Assembly: GCA_025529335.1 (NCBI GenBank)
Contig: JAMYHX010000113.1
Location: 1 to 64,000 of the forward strand
Direction of reading: 5' to 3'
DNA: 64,000 bases
Origin: Rhizopus sp. PT2906
Lineage: Eukaryota; Mucoromycota; Mucoromycetes; Mucorales; Rhizopodaceae
Shown: positions 22,682 through 32,880 of the stretch, in pieces
Numbering within the stretch: position 1 is the stretch's first letter
How the letters are laid out: the number at the start of each line of letters is the position of its first letter
The notes under the pieces: model-generated
The model's input: the letters and a program-made list of their open reading frames with translations, nothing else
Told to the model about the DNA's origin: nothing
The model's database searches: none
Made by a program: the position numbers and the translations under genes

Positions 22682-22810
22682 CTAATTCACTACCCATCTG
22701 CTTGCTGCGGCAGGACAGAAGTGGTCTACTTTGATAGATATTAGGGTATTTCCATTAGAATCAATAGATGCAGTACGATGCATAATATGCCCATAGTTAC
22801 ATACCCACAT
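22682..22810 (-). other. Short coding-like ORF, possibly a last exon
   Basis: A 42-residue frame from an ATG at 22810 to a TAG at 22682. Its composition looks coding: it has WVCNYGHIMH, then DSNGNTLISIKVD and CPAAASRW, with two cysteines 29 residues apart. The frame stays open upstream of the ATG to a TAG at about 22857, where GATAG could serve as a splice acceptor, so this may be the 3' exon of a small gene or a fossil. I recognise no family. Confidence 0.3.
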
Positions 22811-22929
22811 TTCGCGACGACGAACAAGAACAAATAGTAAATTGTATACAGTCTATCGAGGACAGCTTAATATCGTGTTCATTTGCTAATAGTGTAACAT
22901 AAAAGATAGAAGCGTGTTTTGTAGCTAGT

Positions 22930-23031
22930 ATGTATCATCATGCACACAGCGGATTAGATTTAAGTTTAGACGAAGTCTTGATAAAACTTAAAGATGCTTT
23001 ACAGACATATCACAATACAATATCCAAGTAG
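22930..23031 (+). other. Short coding-like ORF
   Basis: A 33-residue frame, MYHHAHSGLDLSLDEV..., with a helical, amphipathic second half. It stops at AAGTAG, but the sequence AAGTAGG could instead be a splice donor, in which case this is a first exon. No downstream exon could be chosen with confidence. Family unknown. Confidence 0.25.
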
Positions 23032-23233
23032 GTATTTGATTATATAACTTTTATCATTTGTGAAAAAGAAGAGTCTAAACTTATACTCATAAATTCATTT
23101 TTCAACAAGTTTCTACTTGTAAAACATCTGTATGGCTTTTTGGCAACTATTTTCGAAATAGTATGTATACATTCATAATTGTATCAGCTGGATCTTGAAA
23201 CAAGATTGTCACATTGAGGGAATGTTGAGAAGA

Positions 23234-23318
23234 TTAAGGTGTATTACTACCGCTACTATACCATTCACCAATTCCAGCAATGGCAAAGACAGATAATGTA
23301 AGACCCCATAAAAGTAAA
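23234..23318 (-). other. Possible last exon of a small membrane protein
   Basis: After a plausible acceptor (pyrimidine-rich tract, then ATAAAG) the minus strand reads LLLWGLTLSVFAIAGIGEW followed by a short polar tail and a TAA. This is one hydrophobic helix plus a C-terminal tail, as in small mitochondrial inner-membrane subunits. A first exon MKQNSDWLF near 23500 is possible but would need an intron of roughly 150 nt, longer than others here. Confidence 0.25.
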
Positions 23319-24027
23319 CTTTATAGTCACGAGTAAGCAAGGATTGGTGATTGTTGTGTTTTAGAAGATCTTGGAGTGAATTAAAAGAGATTTATGAGTT
23401 GTGCGGTTTATTCTCATAGTAATTCTATTTTTGGAAATTACAAAAGTCACGAAAACATAAGTTCTTTGCTTTCATATACTACTGAAAGAGCCAATCTGAA
23501 TTCTGTTTCATCAATAATCGAGACCCCTTATGCTGATTAAATTTGACGTGGGTATTTAAGCAAAGGATGAGGGACACTTATGAATAAAACTTCATTTTTC
23601 TTATATCAAAAAAGGTACAACTTGATATAAAGCTATTAGAGGACATTGCTTGTTTGCTTTTACACACTTTACACTTATATTTACATTTTGTTATCGCGTC
23701 TGTATCAGTAAATAGACGCGTATAGAAAAGTCTCATTTTATTTCAAATTCCGAAATCAGATACAGAAATGATTGTATAAACACATATCCCTTCTTTATTT
23801 ACAAGCATCATCACTACCATCTTATAATGTTGTCCTAAATAAGCCTCATTTATCATAGAAATATACAAAATCATATAGGATCAAATTTGTTACCAAGGGT
23901 TTGCTGTACAACCTAATTTTTTTGCCTCGCAGGAAAATGACATAAGTGAAGAAATTCTCCGACGTGCTACTGTTTCTTGCTTTGGTAAAGGAGAAATAAC
24001 TAAACTAAGACAAGGATATTTTCTGCC

Positions 24028-24035
24028 TATAAATA
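24028..24035 (+). promoter_or_regulatory. TATA box of the SDR gene
   Basis: TATAAATA lies 59 bp before the ATG at 24094, followed by a C/T-rich leader, the same layout as the septin gene. Confidence 0.6.
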
Positions 24036-24093
24036 TTCCTATTTTTCCCTTGTCTTTCTTTTCCTTTTTTCTTTTTGTCATATATTTATAAAC

Positions 24094-25037
24094 ATGTCTG
24101 ATTACCCTACACTTCCCGAATTCAGTTTAAAAGGCAAGAAGGCTATTGTCACAGGTGGCGCCAGGTAAGTTGAGATTACAACCCATGATTATATACTAAA
24201 ACGCGTGTTTTCAGAGGATTAGGATTGGAAATGAGTAAAGCCTTGGCTCAATCAGGTGCTGACGTCGCTTTGATGTATGTCTCCAACGATAAAGCCCATG
24301 ATTTGGCTGCTCAAATCGCAAAGGAATACAACGTGTTCTGTAAGGCCTACAAGGCTGATGTTTCCAACCCAGACGAAACTCGCAGTGCCATTGAAAATAT
24401 TGTCAAAGAAATGGGTAGTGTTGACATCTTTATTGCAAACGCTGGTGTTAATGCAGGAGGTGCAGCAGAGGTAAATATATGATATACTGTGTGTATAGAC
24501 AACGTCTCTAAAGTTATATGTAGACTTATGATTTGAAAACATGGCATAAACTATTTGATGTCAATGTTCATGGTGTATTCTATGGTGTCCAAGCCGTCTC
24601 GAAATACATGCTCGAAAAGGGTAAAGGAAGTATCATCATCACATCTTCTATCTCAGGTACCATCGTCAACCGTCCCCAACTTCAATGCGCTGTAAGTTTT
24701 TCCTATTTTAATATATATAATTATACTCATCTTATTACCATAGTACAACACAACAAAGAGCGCAGTCAGCATGCTGACCAAGTGCTTGGCTGTTGAATGT
24801 GCAAAGAGGGGTATTCGTGTCAACGCTATTTGTCCTGGATATATGAAGACTGATTTGCTTGACAACACAAACAAGGAAAATCCAGATTGGGAAAAGACTT
24901 GGTTGGAATCAACTCCTATGGGACGTATTGGTGAAGCTTCAGAATTAAAGGGTGCAGTTGTCTTCTTGGCTAGTGATGCAAGCAGTTACGTTACAGGCAC
25001 AGAACTGTTTGTTGATGGTGGTTATACTGCCATTTAA
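24094..25037 (+). CDS. Short-chain dehydrogenase/reductase, sorbose/mannitol dehydrogenase type
   Basis: NADP(H)-type classical SDR of 262 residues, probably cytosolic, reducing a ketose or similar carbonyl. Exons 24094-24164, 24215-24470, 24524-24691 and 24744-25037; introns of 50, 53 and 52 nt. Motifs: cofactor loop TGGARGLG at residues 21-28; IANAG near residue 100; ITSSISG with the catalytic Ser; YNTTKSA with the catalytic Tyr and Lys; then the C-terminal MGRIGEASELKGAVVFLASD and TGTELFVDGGY. The family order and length fit Sou1-like and mannitol-dehydrogenase-like fungal SDRs; exact substrate is not deducible. Intron 3 falls just before the catalytic YNTTK. Confidence 0.9.
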
Positions 25038-25589
25038 AATAAAGATACGTGTGTATATATTTTATTTTATTTTTATTTTGCAAGAATATTTATCTTCGTG
25101 TTTATTAACTGATGAGGAAAGATATTACGTAATGTAACTAGCTACAATGTTTTAATCTAAAATGAGACGCTTGTAACCAGTTAACCAAGGTCTACATCGA
25201 ATCCTTATATCTAAAGTTCTTTTCCCGCATTTCAAAAGGCGCAAGCTGACCATTCATCATTAAAGCAAACAATTGTAATCATTCATAAGGGATATAAAGT
25301 ACTATAGTAGTGCATCCCTGAGATGCATCAAATGTATATATTGCATTCATTCACTTATTCTTTTTATTTGTATTTAAGAAATAATTTAATCTGTTCAATG
25401 GTCGGTGAAGATACTGATTGTATGCGTGTGTTGGTGTGTGTGTGTGTGTGTGCGTGTGCGTGTATGTATGCATTTGTTTGTATACATGGGATAATGTATG
25501 GATATCTATTCATGTTGTATATTTTCCAATAGTATTAATTATAATTTTATGATGTATGCTGTTTTGTGTATCTTCTAGTGGTGTAATGA
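25038..25589. other. Convergent intergenic region with a GT tract
   Basis: 3' flanks of the SDR (+) and Sel1-repeat (-) genes. It is AT-rich, with a (GT)n tract at 25433-25464 and no supported gene. Confidence 0.55.
25433..25464 (+). repeat. (GT)n dinucleotide tract
   Basis: About 15 GT units with two GC interruptions in the 3' flank between convergent genes. Confidence 0.85.
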
Positions 25590-27129
25590 TTAGTTAGCCG
25601 TCTGCTTCCTACGACCAGTAAAGATAGACCATATCTTCCACGTATTCCGTTTCTCCGTGTATCTTTGCTTTTGTTTCTCTTGGCGCAACGAGTTGATCTC
25701 ACTTAATCGTTTACATGCAGGTTCATAGTTTTCACTAGCAGCCATCTTGTAATACTCCTCAGCAAGGTCAAGGTCATGTTTCCATCCATTTGAATTAAAA
25801 AACCTACACAAGAGAGCTTAAAACACAAGTAAAACAGAATAAGAGAACTTACATTTCGCCCAACATATATCTTGCATAGTTTTGAGGTGCATCTTGTTGA
25901 CTTGCTGCCTTTTGATAATATTCAAATGACCGTAGGACATCCTTGGGCACGCCTAATCCTTCTCTGTACATATCACCAAGACACGTTTGACAGTATCCTA
26001 ATCCAGACGGCCAAAGATCATCTCCTTTGATGCACCAAAAATGAGCCTGCTCATAATCTTGCTTTATGCCTTTTACGTTTCCTTCAAAATACAATCTTGA
26101 CAATGTCTCGATAGCCAAAGGAAATCCCTGTTCGGCTGATTGGGTTAGCCAAAAGACGGCCTGTCTTGCATCTTGTTTTACAAGAGATGTTTGTGGATTT
26201 AACAAGACATCGCCCACAATGAACTGACAATACTGTTCACCCGTGGTCTCTGCTACTCGTCGAGCATATTTGTACGCTTTTTCAACATCTCTAGGTACGC
26301 TCTCACTGCCCTCATAGTAAACACGGGCAAGGTCAATCAGGGCCTTTTGGTTAGGCTGATTCTTGCGTTGTTCAATCACAGACTCATAAAGAGCCAAACT
26401 CTTTTCTATATCGTATTGTTTAGGATATTTAAATGGGTCTCCTAGGACCCTAGCAAGTTCTAATCCAGCAGCATCATGCTTCATTTCAGATGCTTTTGTC
26501 AGATACTTTAAACCACAGGATACATCTTGCTTGACACTACCCATGCCATCGACTAGTAGGATACCAAGTAAATAGCATGTATTTCTTATTGCCTTCTTTG
26601 CCTTTTTGTCATCCTCTGCTATTTCCTGTTCGGCTTTTTTCATCATTTGATCTAAAAGAGATTCTTCTTGGTTCTCTTCTTCAGTTGTATTGATTATCTG
26701 AGACGCACAAGATGCAACAGCTGCTGATAGTTTTCTATCAAATATGCTTCTTGCCCATAGGCTAGCTTCCTCTGGTTGTCTTTCGAGTAGAGTGCTTAAC
26801 TTTATTTTGGCTTCAATATCGCCCTATAGGAATAAAGTAGATGACCAATAAAAGAGAATGTTAGTATAAACAAAATCAATCGAGCATTATAGTATTCTAC
26901 ATTTATACTTTTGCAGCTTTTATTCGCAGGTATTTTAACGCTCGTTTTGCCATCCTTTGAGAGTCTTCATCATTAGCTTTTGCACTGTGAATAAGCTGAA
27001 CGGCTATAAAGTGTGAATACAAAAACGTTGTCAAGAGCAACAAACTGTTGATTTACCAGTCAGCATATGTAATTCAGTTGCTATGCCAGGAAAGAGCTCT
27101 TTTACTAGTTCATCTGTTGACCCATCCAT
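25590..27129 (-). CDS. Sel1-like repeat (SLR/TPR-type) protein
   Basis: Solenoid scaffold protein of 450 residues. Exons 27129-27057, 27003-26909, 26823-25853 and 25803-25590; introns of 53, 85 and 49 nt. The N-terminal 120 residues are helical. From about residue 150 the sequence shows repeated Sel1 units with the usual Gly/Ala/Tyr pattern: LGILLVDGMGSVKQD, DLARVYYEGSESVPRD, LSRLYFEGNVKGIKQD and LGDMYREGLGVPKD, each followed by A-x-x-Y/F-x-x-x-A. The C-terminus is basic (FTGRRKQTAN). Sel1 repeats mediate protein contacts in ERAD (Hrd3) and chitin-synthase activation (Chs4), but there is no signal peptide, membrane segment or CaaX box here, so neither role can be assigned. Confidence 0.85.
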
Positions 27130-27789
27130 CCGTCAAAAGCAAAATAAATAAAACGAGAGTAAAACACGTGAACGGAAAGGTACTTTTTTATTAGTTTTTT
27201 TTTATTGGTCGCACTCATATTTGTTCTAGTTTGTCACATTTTCTCAATAGATTGCATATTTTGGTACTCTTTTGTGTTCCAGTCCATGAAACGAAACAGG
27301 CAAGCATTATGTAAGCACAATGAAGAGGTCAAGCCTTAGTAGTATATTTAAACACTTGAGTACAGTTTATTGAAAATGTTTGTCAGCTCCCCGACACTAT
27401 TCAAGAAAAGCGCTATTTCTCGTTGTGAGCAGACTGTGCACAAAAAAATAGATACACCTGGGTTTTGTTGGCGCTGAAAAGCTAGAACTGTGTTTTTGAT
27501 AAGGAATGCCTATAAGTCCTTTTCTTTGGTTAATTCCCTTAATGCTGGAATATCTTTCCTCGGAGTGATGGAAAATTCTCTACAGCTTCGTCCACCATTA
27601 GTGATAAACTGGAAGACTTTAATCTCCTATAGTTTTACGTCTTCTTTTCCATTGACATGTAATTACGTACATGAAAGCATATACTTTGAAGAAAACCTTC
27701 TTCTTCCGTTATAGCAAAATTCATTTGGAAATATAAGCATTCTTTATACGTCCTTTTTTGTCGTTGGAATTATTGTATTTGTTGAATTA
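27130..27789. other. Intergenic region, start of the gene-poor zone
   Basis: Promoter side of the Sel1 gene plus AT-rich sequence. An open frame at 27490-27714 lacks a family pattern or splice context and is not called. Confidence 0.5.
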
Positions 27790-28045
27790 GTAGATGGCTA
27801 CAATTTGAAGGAGAAAAAATATGAGAACACAAAAAGAGCCTACAAGCGCGAAATTGGCAGACCAAAAAAATCAGAGCTACGAGAAACAGAGAGGGGAAAA
27901 AAATTGAGCTTTGCTAGGCAAATGGTCATAAGAAGCGTCTGGATTATATGAATTATATGAATCTTTGTCAAGACGAGAACCAGAGAATGAAAGGGCCTTT
28001 GATCAATATCTTGAAGAAGTGGTTGGATGTGTAGTTTGTAGTTAA
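27790..28045 (+). pseudogene. Frameshifted coding fossil
   Basis: Coding-like sequence in one frame (VDGYNLKEKK, then KREIGRPKKSELRE and KLSFARQMVIRSV) meets a stop near 27950. The next frame continues at once with GLYELYESLSRREPENERAF and ends EEVVGCVVCS-stop at 28045. One small indel joins the two. The RPKK patch resembles an AT-hook. The parent gene is unknown; a transposon-borne ORF is likely given the neighbourhood. Confidence 0.4.
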
Positions 28046-28825
28046 GGTATTCATGGCCCTATAATGACTATCCACCATTGCTTTCATCTGACAAATATCG
28101 CTGATGGCTTTGGAGAGAACTTATGTGAGAGCTTGTTCAGGTAAAAGGAAGCCGGATCATCAATAGAAAAGAGAAAGGCCCAAGCGGCAGTGTGTGTAAG
28201 ATGATGATCGCCCACATGTGGATAGCTGAGTGTACCCCTGTGACTCCAGCCAAGGCATCAACTCCTAGTACAGTTAAACATGGGCATCCATAGGATGGTA
28301 CAAAAAAAGCGCACTATCCCGAACTTAAAATAGACGCAGGTTGCATTTATCTTTACTTCAAAGAAAAAAGACATTGATATCTAAAAACATTTTGATCCAT
28401 AAACTATCAATAGTAATTTCATTGCTTGTATTTTTGCACAAGAGACTGTTAATGGTAAAAAGCTGTGGTTCTTGATGCGTTTTTTTTATGTTACCCTTTT
28501 CAAAAAAGAAAATATGAAAAAAGAACGATATAAAACACATAAAAAAAACTCTATTAGAGACTCTTCAGCTGCATTCCAAAGAGAATCAAGCGTGTTTGGA
28601 TAAAGAAGTAAAACCCGTTAAGAGAAATTTAAGCCAAAAGTGAAAAATATTAGCATAAAGATTTCAAAATGGTTGCACGCAAAAAATAAAAAGGAAGCAT
28701 GTGAATAAATCTATTCTTCTCCTCTTTTTAGTCTTTTCTTTTCTTTCTCTCATACTTTTTTTTTATAAACCTAATTAAATATGCTCATACGTTGATGACT
28801 GAACAAACGTGTTGTTCATGGATGC
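28046..28825. other. Gene-poor, AT-rich sequence
   Basis: No open frame of note. Scattered coding-like words continue from the fossil up to about 28300, then A- and T-rich DNA. A TATA-like TATAAA at about 28762 has no gene attached. Confidence 0.45.
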
Positions 28826-28954
28826 TCATCCATCAATAGGCCAGCGACCTTTTCGAATATCTACGTTAGTCTCGTGTACGGTTCGTGGATTCACTTTAGG
28901 GAGGTCGATTGTGTCTTCTACAGGGTCTAACACATGCATTGAGGCGTTGTCCAT
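28826..28954 (-). pseudogene. Short coding-like fragment
   Basis: A 42-residue frame from ATG (28954) to TGA (28826) containing SMHVLDPVEDTIDLPKVNP and KGRWPIDG. The acidic, Pro-containing text looks like part of a longer protein. No splice context or partner exon was found, so I treat it as a fragment. Confidence 0.3.
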
Positions 28955-29245
28955 GGACTATCACTAGTACAGATCAACTATGGTCTTCTAGGTTGTCTAC
29001 ACAACTCTAGTGTGCTTTAATCAATTCCCATATAGCTTGATGAATCTGATCCCCTTAGAGGGTTTACATGACCAGGTCCTAGTACCAGTACACTGCATGT
29101 AAAGGGAACAAAGCTCAACAGTACTCTTGGATAACAACAAATGGATGAACATATGGCTTAAAGCACAGTTTGATCTTGAAAATATATGTGTGATTGTAAA
29201 ATATTAACATGTAGCTTTTGAGTAGATCAATCAAAGAAACAGACA

Positions 29246-29515
29246 ATGGGATCTTATACAATTATGAAATGGAAGAACTGGAAGAATAATGGAATCTGCT
29301 TAGAGTTGGCTCTGATCTCAAAACAGTGGCATCTGTCTCACTTTCTGAAGCTTAAATATCAAATCGTCACCATGGTCAATACAAGAAACTTTGTGCCAAA
29401 AGGTAATCTACATCATACAAGCTGCCTCAAGTCAAGCTGAATACGCCTGTACACCAAAAGGTGGTCAACAAATATTATGTACCTGCAATCTGTCTTTGTT
29501 GTATTTAAACCTATG
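29246..29515 (+). pseudogene. Decayed coding remnant in several frames
   Basis: Coding-like text alternates between frames: one is open from 29246 to 29440, another gives RVGSDLKTVASVSLSEA before a stop, and a later one gives SYKLPQVKLNTPVHQKVVNK before a stop near 29510. The alternation suggests an old insertion broken by indels. Not identifiable. Confidence 0.3.
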
Positions 29516-31811
29516 TTGCTGATAATAAAGATAAAACAAAACAAATGAGATTGAGCTTTCGATTAGAACGCCTTTTCCCTTTAATGAAATGAACCAACCT
29601 TAAACTTGATTATGAATAAAATAAATGTCAAATGCATGCACTGTTGTGTTTACAAGTAAAGTATCCTTGACAGTATTAACTATAGGGCGGTCGACAAAGT
29701 AAAGGCTACACTTGATCAACTAAATGGCAACATTCGTTATTACAGAGGTGAACTGCTCTGCCATCACATTGTTCCTCTCTACTATTTTATTCCATATAAG
29801 GTTTATTCTTTTATCCTTTTGACATTCACGTATTCATATTTTTTTTTTTTTTCATTTTGATAAACCCCCTTTCTCATCACCCAATAAGCCATATATTTGA
29901 TAATGCCTCTCATTCATGATAGACGAGTATCCATGACAATAAGGGACTATATAAAGTATGTTGCGTACCTTAGCAATCCATCCTGTTTCGAGCGCCATTT
30001 GAAATAGTTTATGCAGGCTTGGAAGGTCCATTGCTTTACTATAAAAATGTACGTATAGTTATTAAATCTATCACAATCACAATCGTCGTTAATGATAATC
30101 TACATTTCACAAGCAGAAGGAAAAAGGATAGGGATATAACAACAGGGAATAGAGGATGAACATTTTACCTTTTACCTTTTTTCATGTGCACTAAAAATAA
30201 AAATAAAAACATTATACACTCTTATGCTTTTCTAAGCCAGCAACTCAATCATTTATGTTTCATTCTTGATAAACAGATTTTGATACATGAAGGCTAGGGT
30301 AATTTGATTTTGGTTCTTAGCAAAAAAAAAAAAAAATGCATTACTACTTTTATGAAACAAGTCATAGTGGCTAACCAAATAGATCAATCATGATTTGACT
30401 TCTTTTAATTTGACAAATAACAGCTGTAATGAAATCAATTGTGTGTGCTCCACAGAATCGGCAGTCTAGTGCTATTTGAGAAAAGCCTTATTTTTTTGTT
30501 TACTATCAGCTGCCGTCCCCTTCTCAAACTTTTCCTTTGTACATTTAATTCTCATCTTACATTTTTTATTCATTCTCAAAGAAAACGATCAGAAAAATAG
30601 AAAAATGCGTATTGGAAATGAGAAAAGTGTAGCACTCATAATGAAAAAAAAAATTACATGTGTATGTATGTGTTTGTGCGAAGCCAACTTTATGTAAACA
30701 AGCGGCATCAGAAAAAAAAGGAGGTGAGAAAAAAATATGCAAAAAAAGGGGAGGAGGCGTTCGGATGCTCGGATATGTTCTAATATGGATAAGATAGAAA
30801 ATGAGCTATTTATTTATTCATACATTATTGGAGAAAGGAGGAATGAGTCATTTATTTTCAGCCTAAATAACATGATTCACGTAAACAAAAAACTATAAAA
30901 GAGACTATCATTCTTTTCCCCTTTTTCCTTTTTTTTCTTCATCCTTTATCTCTTTTAAAAATTCTCCTATACTTTTATTATTCTATTATTCCTTATGTTG
31001 AAAAGGTATAACAGCGTCTGGGCGATCTCAAAGTACATATAACTAATGCTATCGCTTAGAAAATACGCTTTTGCTGACCCTATTTCATGGTTCTTGATAC
31101 ATCTTACTCTATCATAATGACCTCTCCTTAAAGAAACCTCTGCTACTCGCTAATGCTTAAAAAAAATACTTGTTAATGCTTATCAATACGCTCAAACAAT
31201 CAAACAATCAAACAAATACTCAGATGCTTATCAATATCTACAAATGACCATCAGTGCCTGAAAATGCTAGTGAATGCCTGTCTCATGCTTATCAATGTCG
31301 AAAAGTCCCTAAAAAACTTTACTCCTGTCTATCAATGTCTGCTGCTAATGAATATTGCTCTGGAGTAAGTATATAATCAAGCCTTGAAACCTCAAAAGAC
31401 GCCATGGATCTACTAGTCCAAACTATGCCAACATATGCTACAAGAAAGAAAAAAAAAAAAAAAAAACTAACCAGACAGGTCACTGCTTCTCTATGCTGGG
31501 TAACCCTTGACGCAAGCTACTGTTGGCATCGTTCTGCTGTTGTCCCTAATGAAAGACGTAATCTCCTTTGATTCGCCCTAGGTACTTAGAAGTGCACTCT
31601 TTGTACGTTGAAGCTCTGAGATTTCCCTTGTTCCCTTGTTCCCTTGTCCCCTTGAGATTGAGTCTTGAGTATTGTTTCAGAACGATAGCGCTTAGTAATT
31701 ATTAGGGGCAGCAGTCGGTCGATGGCATCTAGTGGCAGTCTTGGGTTGACAGACAGGGTTAATGTGGCCTTCTGGAAAAGAAAAAGAAAAAGAAAAGCTA
31801 TTTGCTCTCTA
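29516..31811. other. Gene desert
   Basis: About 2.3 kb with no gene I can support. A 21-residue exon-like stretch on the minus strand (30031-29969, MDLPSLHKLFQMALETGW followed by a GTACGC donor-like site) is the only coding-like piece. At 31160-31340 the phrase ATGCTTATCAAT recurs several times in diverged form, and TTCCCTTG is repeated at about 31622-31652. A 19-base A tract lies near 31450. Confidence 0.5.
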
Positions 31812-31986
31812 TTTTGGTTATCAAAAAGAAAATCATCTGCTTGCTCTGTAAGCTTGGCTATCAAAAGAAAAAATTATCTACTTGGCTCTCAAAAAAAAAA
31901 AAGAAAAAATCTCTCTGCTTAGCTATCAAGAACAAAAAATCTCTACTTGCTCCCTAAACTTGGCTATCAAAAGAAAAATCTATACT
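31812..31986 (+). repeat. Diverged tandem repeat
   Basis: Five imperfect copies of a unit built on TTGGCTATCAAAAGAAAAA, followed by ATCTCTAC or a longer TTGCTCTNTAAGC ending. Copies begin near 31813, 31854, 31882, 31918 and 31960 and differ in A-run length. It has no coding role that I can see. Confidence 0.7.
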
Positions 31987-32880
31987 TATTCAAAACTCTC
32001 TCTCTTTGGAAACCAAACTATTGCTTACTCTAATAAAAACTTCATTTTGTTACTCCAACACTTTGGCTTTTTGTTCTTTAATCTTAATAATATATATCCA
32101 CCTGACATACTTTTCTTTGTCTCTGATAATCCAAGGAAACAACAGTTTAATGATTTCTTAATATGCATCATTATGAAGCAGTTTGGGGTAATAACCACTA
32201 TATAACCTCACATATTAAGTATTATATCATCAAGCTCTTTTCATTGACGGGAGCGTATTTCTTGTATAGTAGATCTTCACCTAAGTGCGTTAACAATCTA
32301 TTGAGAATACAAAAAAAAAGGCTTCCTTCTGTATCTTCACTACCAAAAGATGGGCTCTTGCTCTATATTTTCATATTTGGCACATATCCTTACGAAATTG
32401 AAGAGTGGGTTCAGGTGGTTCATCTCTCAGTTGTACTTTTTGTGTCATGATTCATTATATACTCATGCATAATATTAGCACCTCAATAATTCAAGCTGAT
32501 TTTTTATCACATTACATTTCTTCTAATTTTATATAAATACCCTCATTTATTTTTATTTAATAAAAGCTTTCATCGATTATCACATTATTCTTATTGTCCT
32601 TAGGCTATCCGCCTATTCCCCTTTTCTCTATTCATCTGTACCTACCGCCAATCGTCTCACTCTTACCTCGTAAGTCCTATTCTCTGTAGATCAATCTTCA
32701 AGCCCTTAACACCACCCTGTCTTGTCTTTGTTATTTTCGTGGAAAAAAAAAAAAAAAAAAAAACTACATGTTTAAAAACTAATGTGCTCAACTGAAGAAT
32801 ATGAGAAATTATCTTTTATGACTACAATTTTTATTCTAAAAGGGGATAAGGCCTGCTCTTTCCCTCCCTTTTATTGATTA
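31987..32880. other. Gene-poor sequence with a poly-A tract
   Basis: AT-rich sequence ending at the 3' flank of the poly(A) polymerase gene. A run of 21 A lies at 32743-32763. No gene is supported. Confidence 0.5.
32743..32763 (+). repeat. A21 homopolymer
   Basis: Twenty-one adenines in a row, about 120 bp beyond the stop of the minus-strand poly(A) polymerase gene. It could be a retroposed poly-A tail, but no target-site duplication was recognised. Confidence 0.8.

Larger units (their letters stand above)
22142..24027. other. Sparse intergenic region with short coding-like fragments
   Basis: About 1.9 kb between two divergent genes. The first 100 bp hold the Egt1 leader with a minus-strand TATA-like element near 22230. 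A CA run lies at 22381-22396. Three short coding-like pieces are listed separately (22682-22810, 22930-23031, 23234-23318). The rest is AT-rich and featureless. Confidence 0.55.

Noticed and set aside
30476..30697. Plus-strand frame of 73 codons in the gene desert
   Set aside because: Lys- and Phe-rich through A/T runs, no splice or promoter support.
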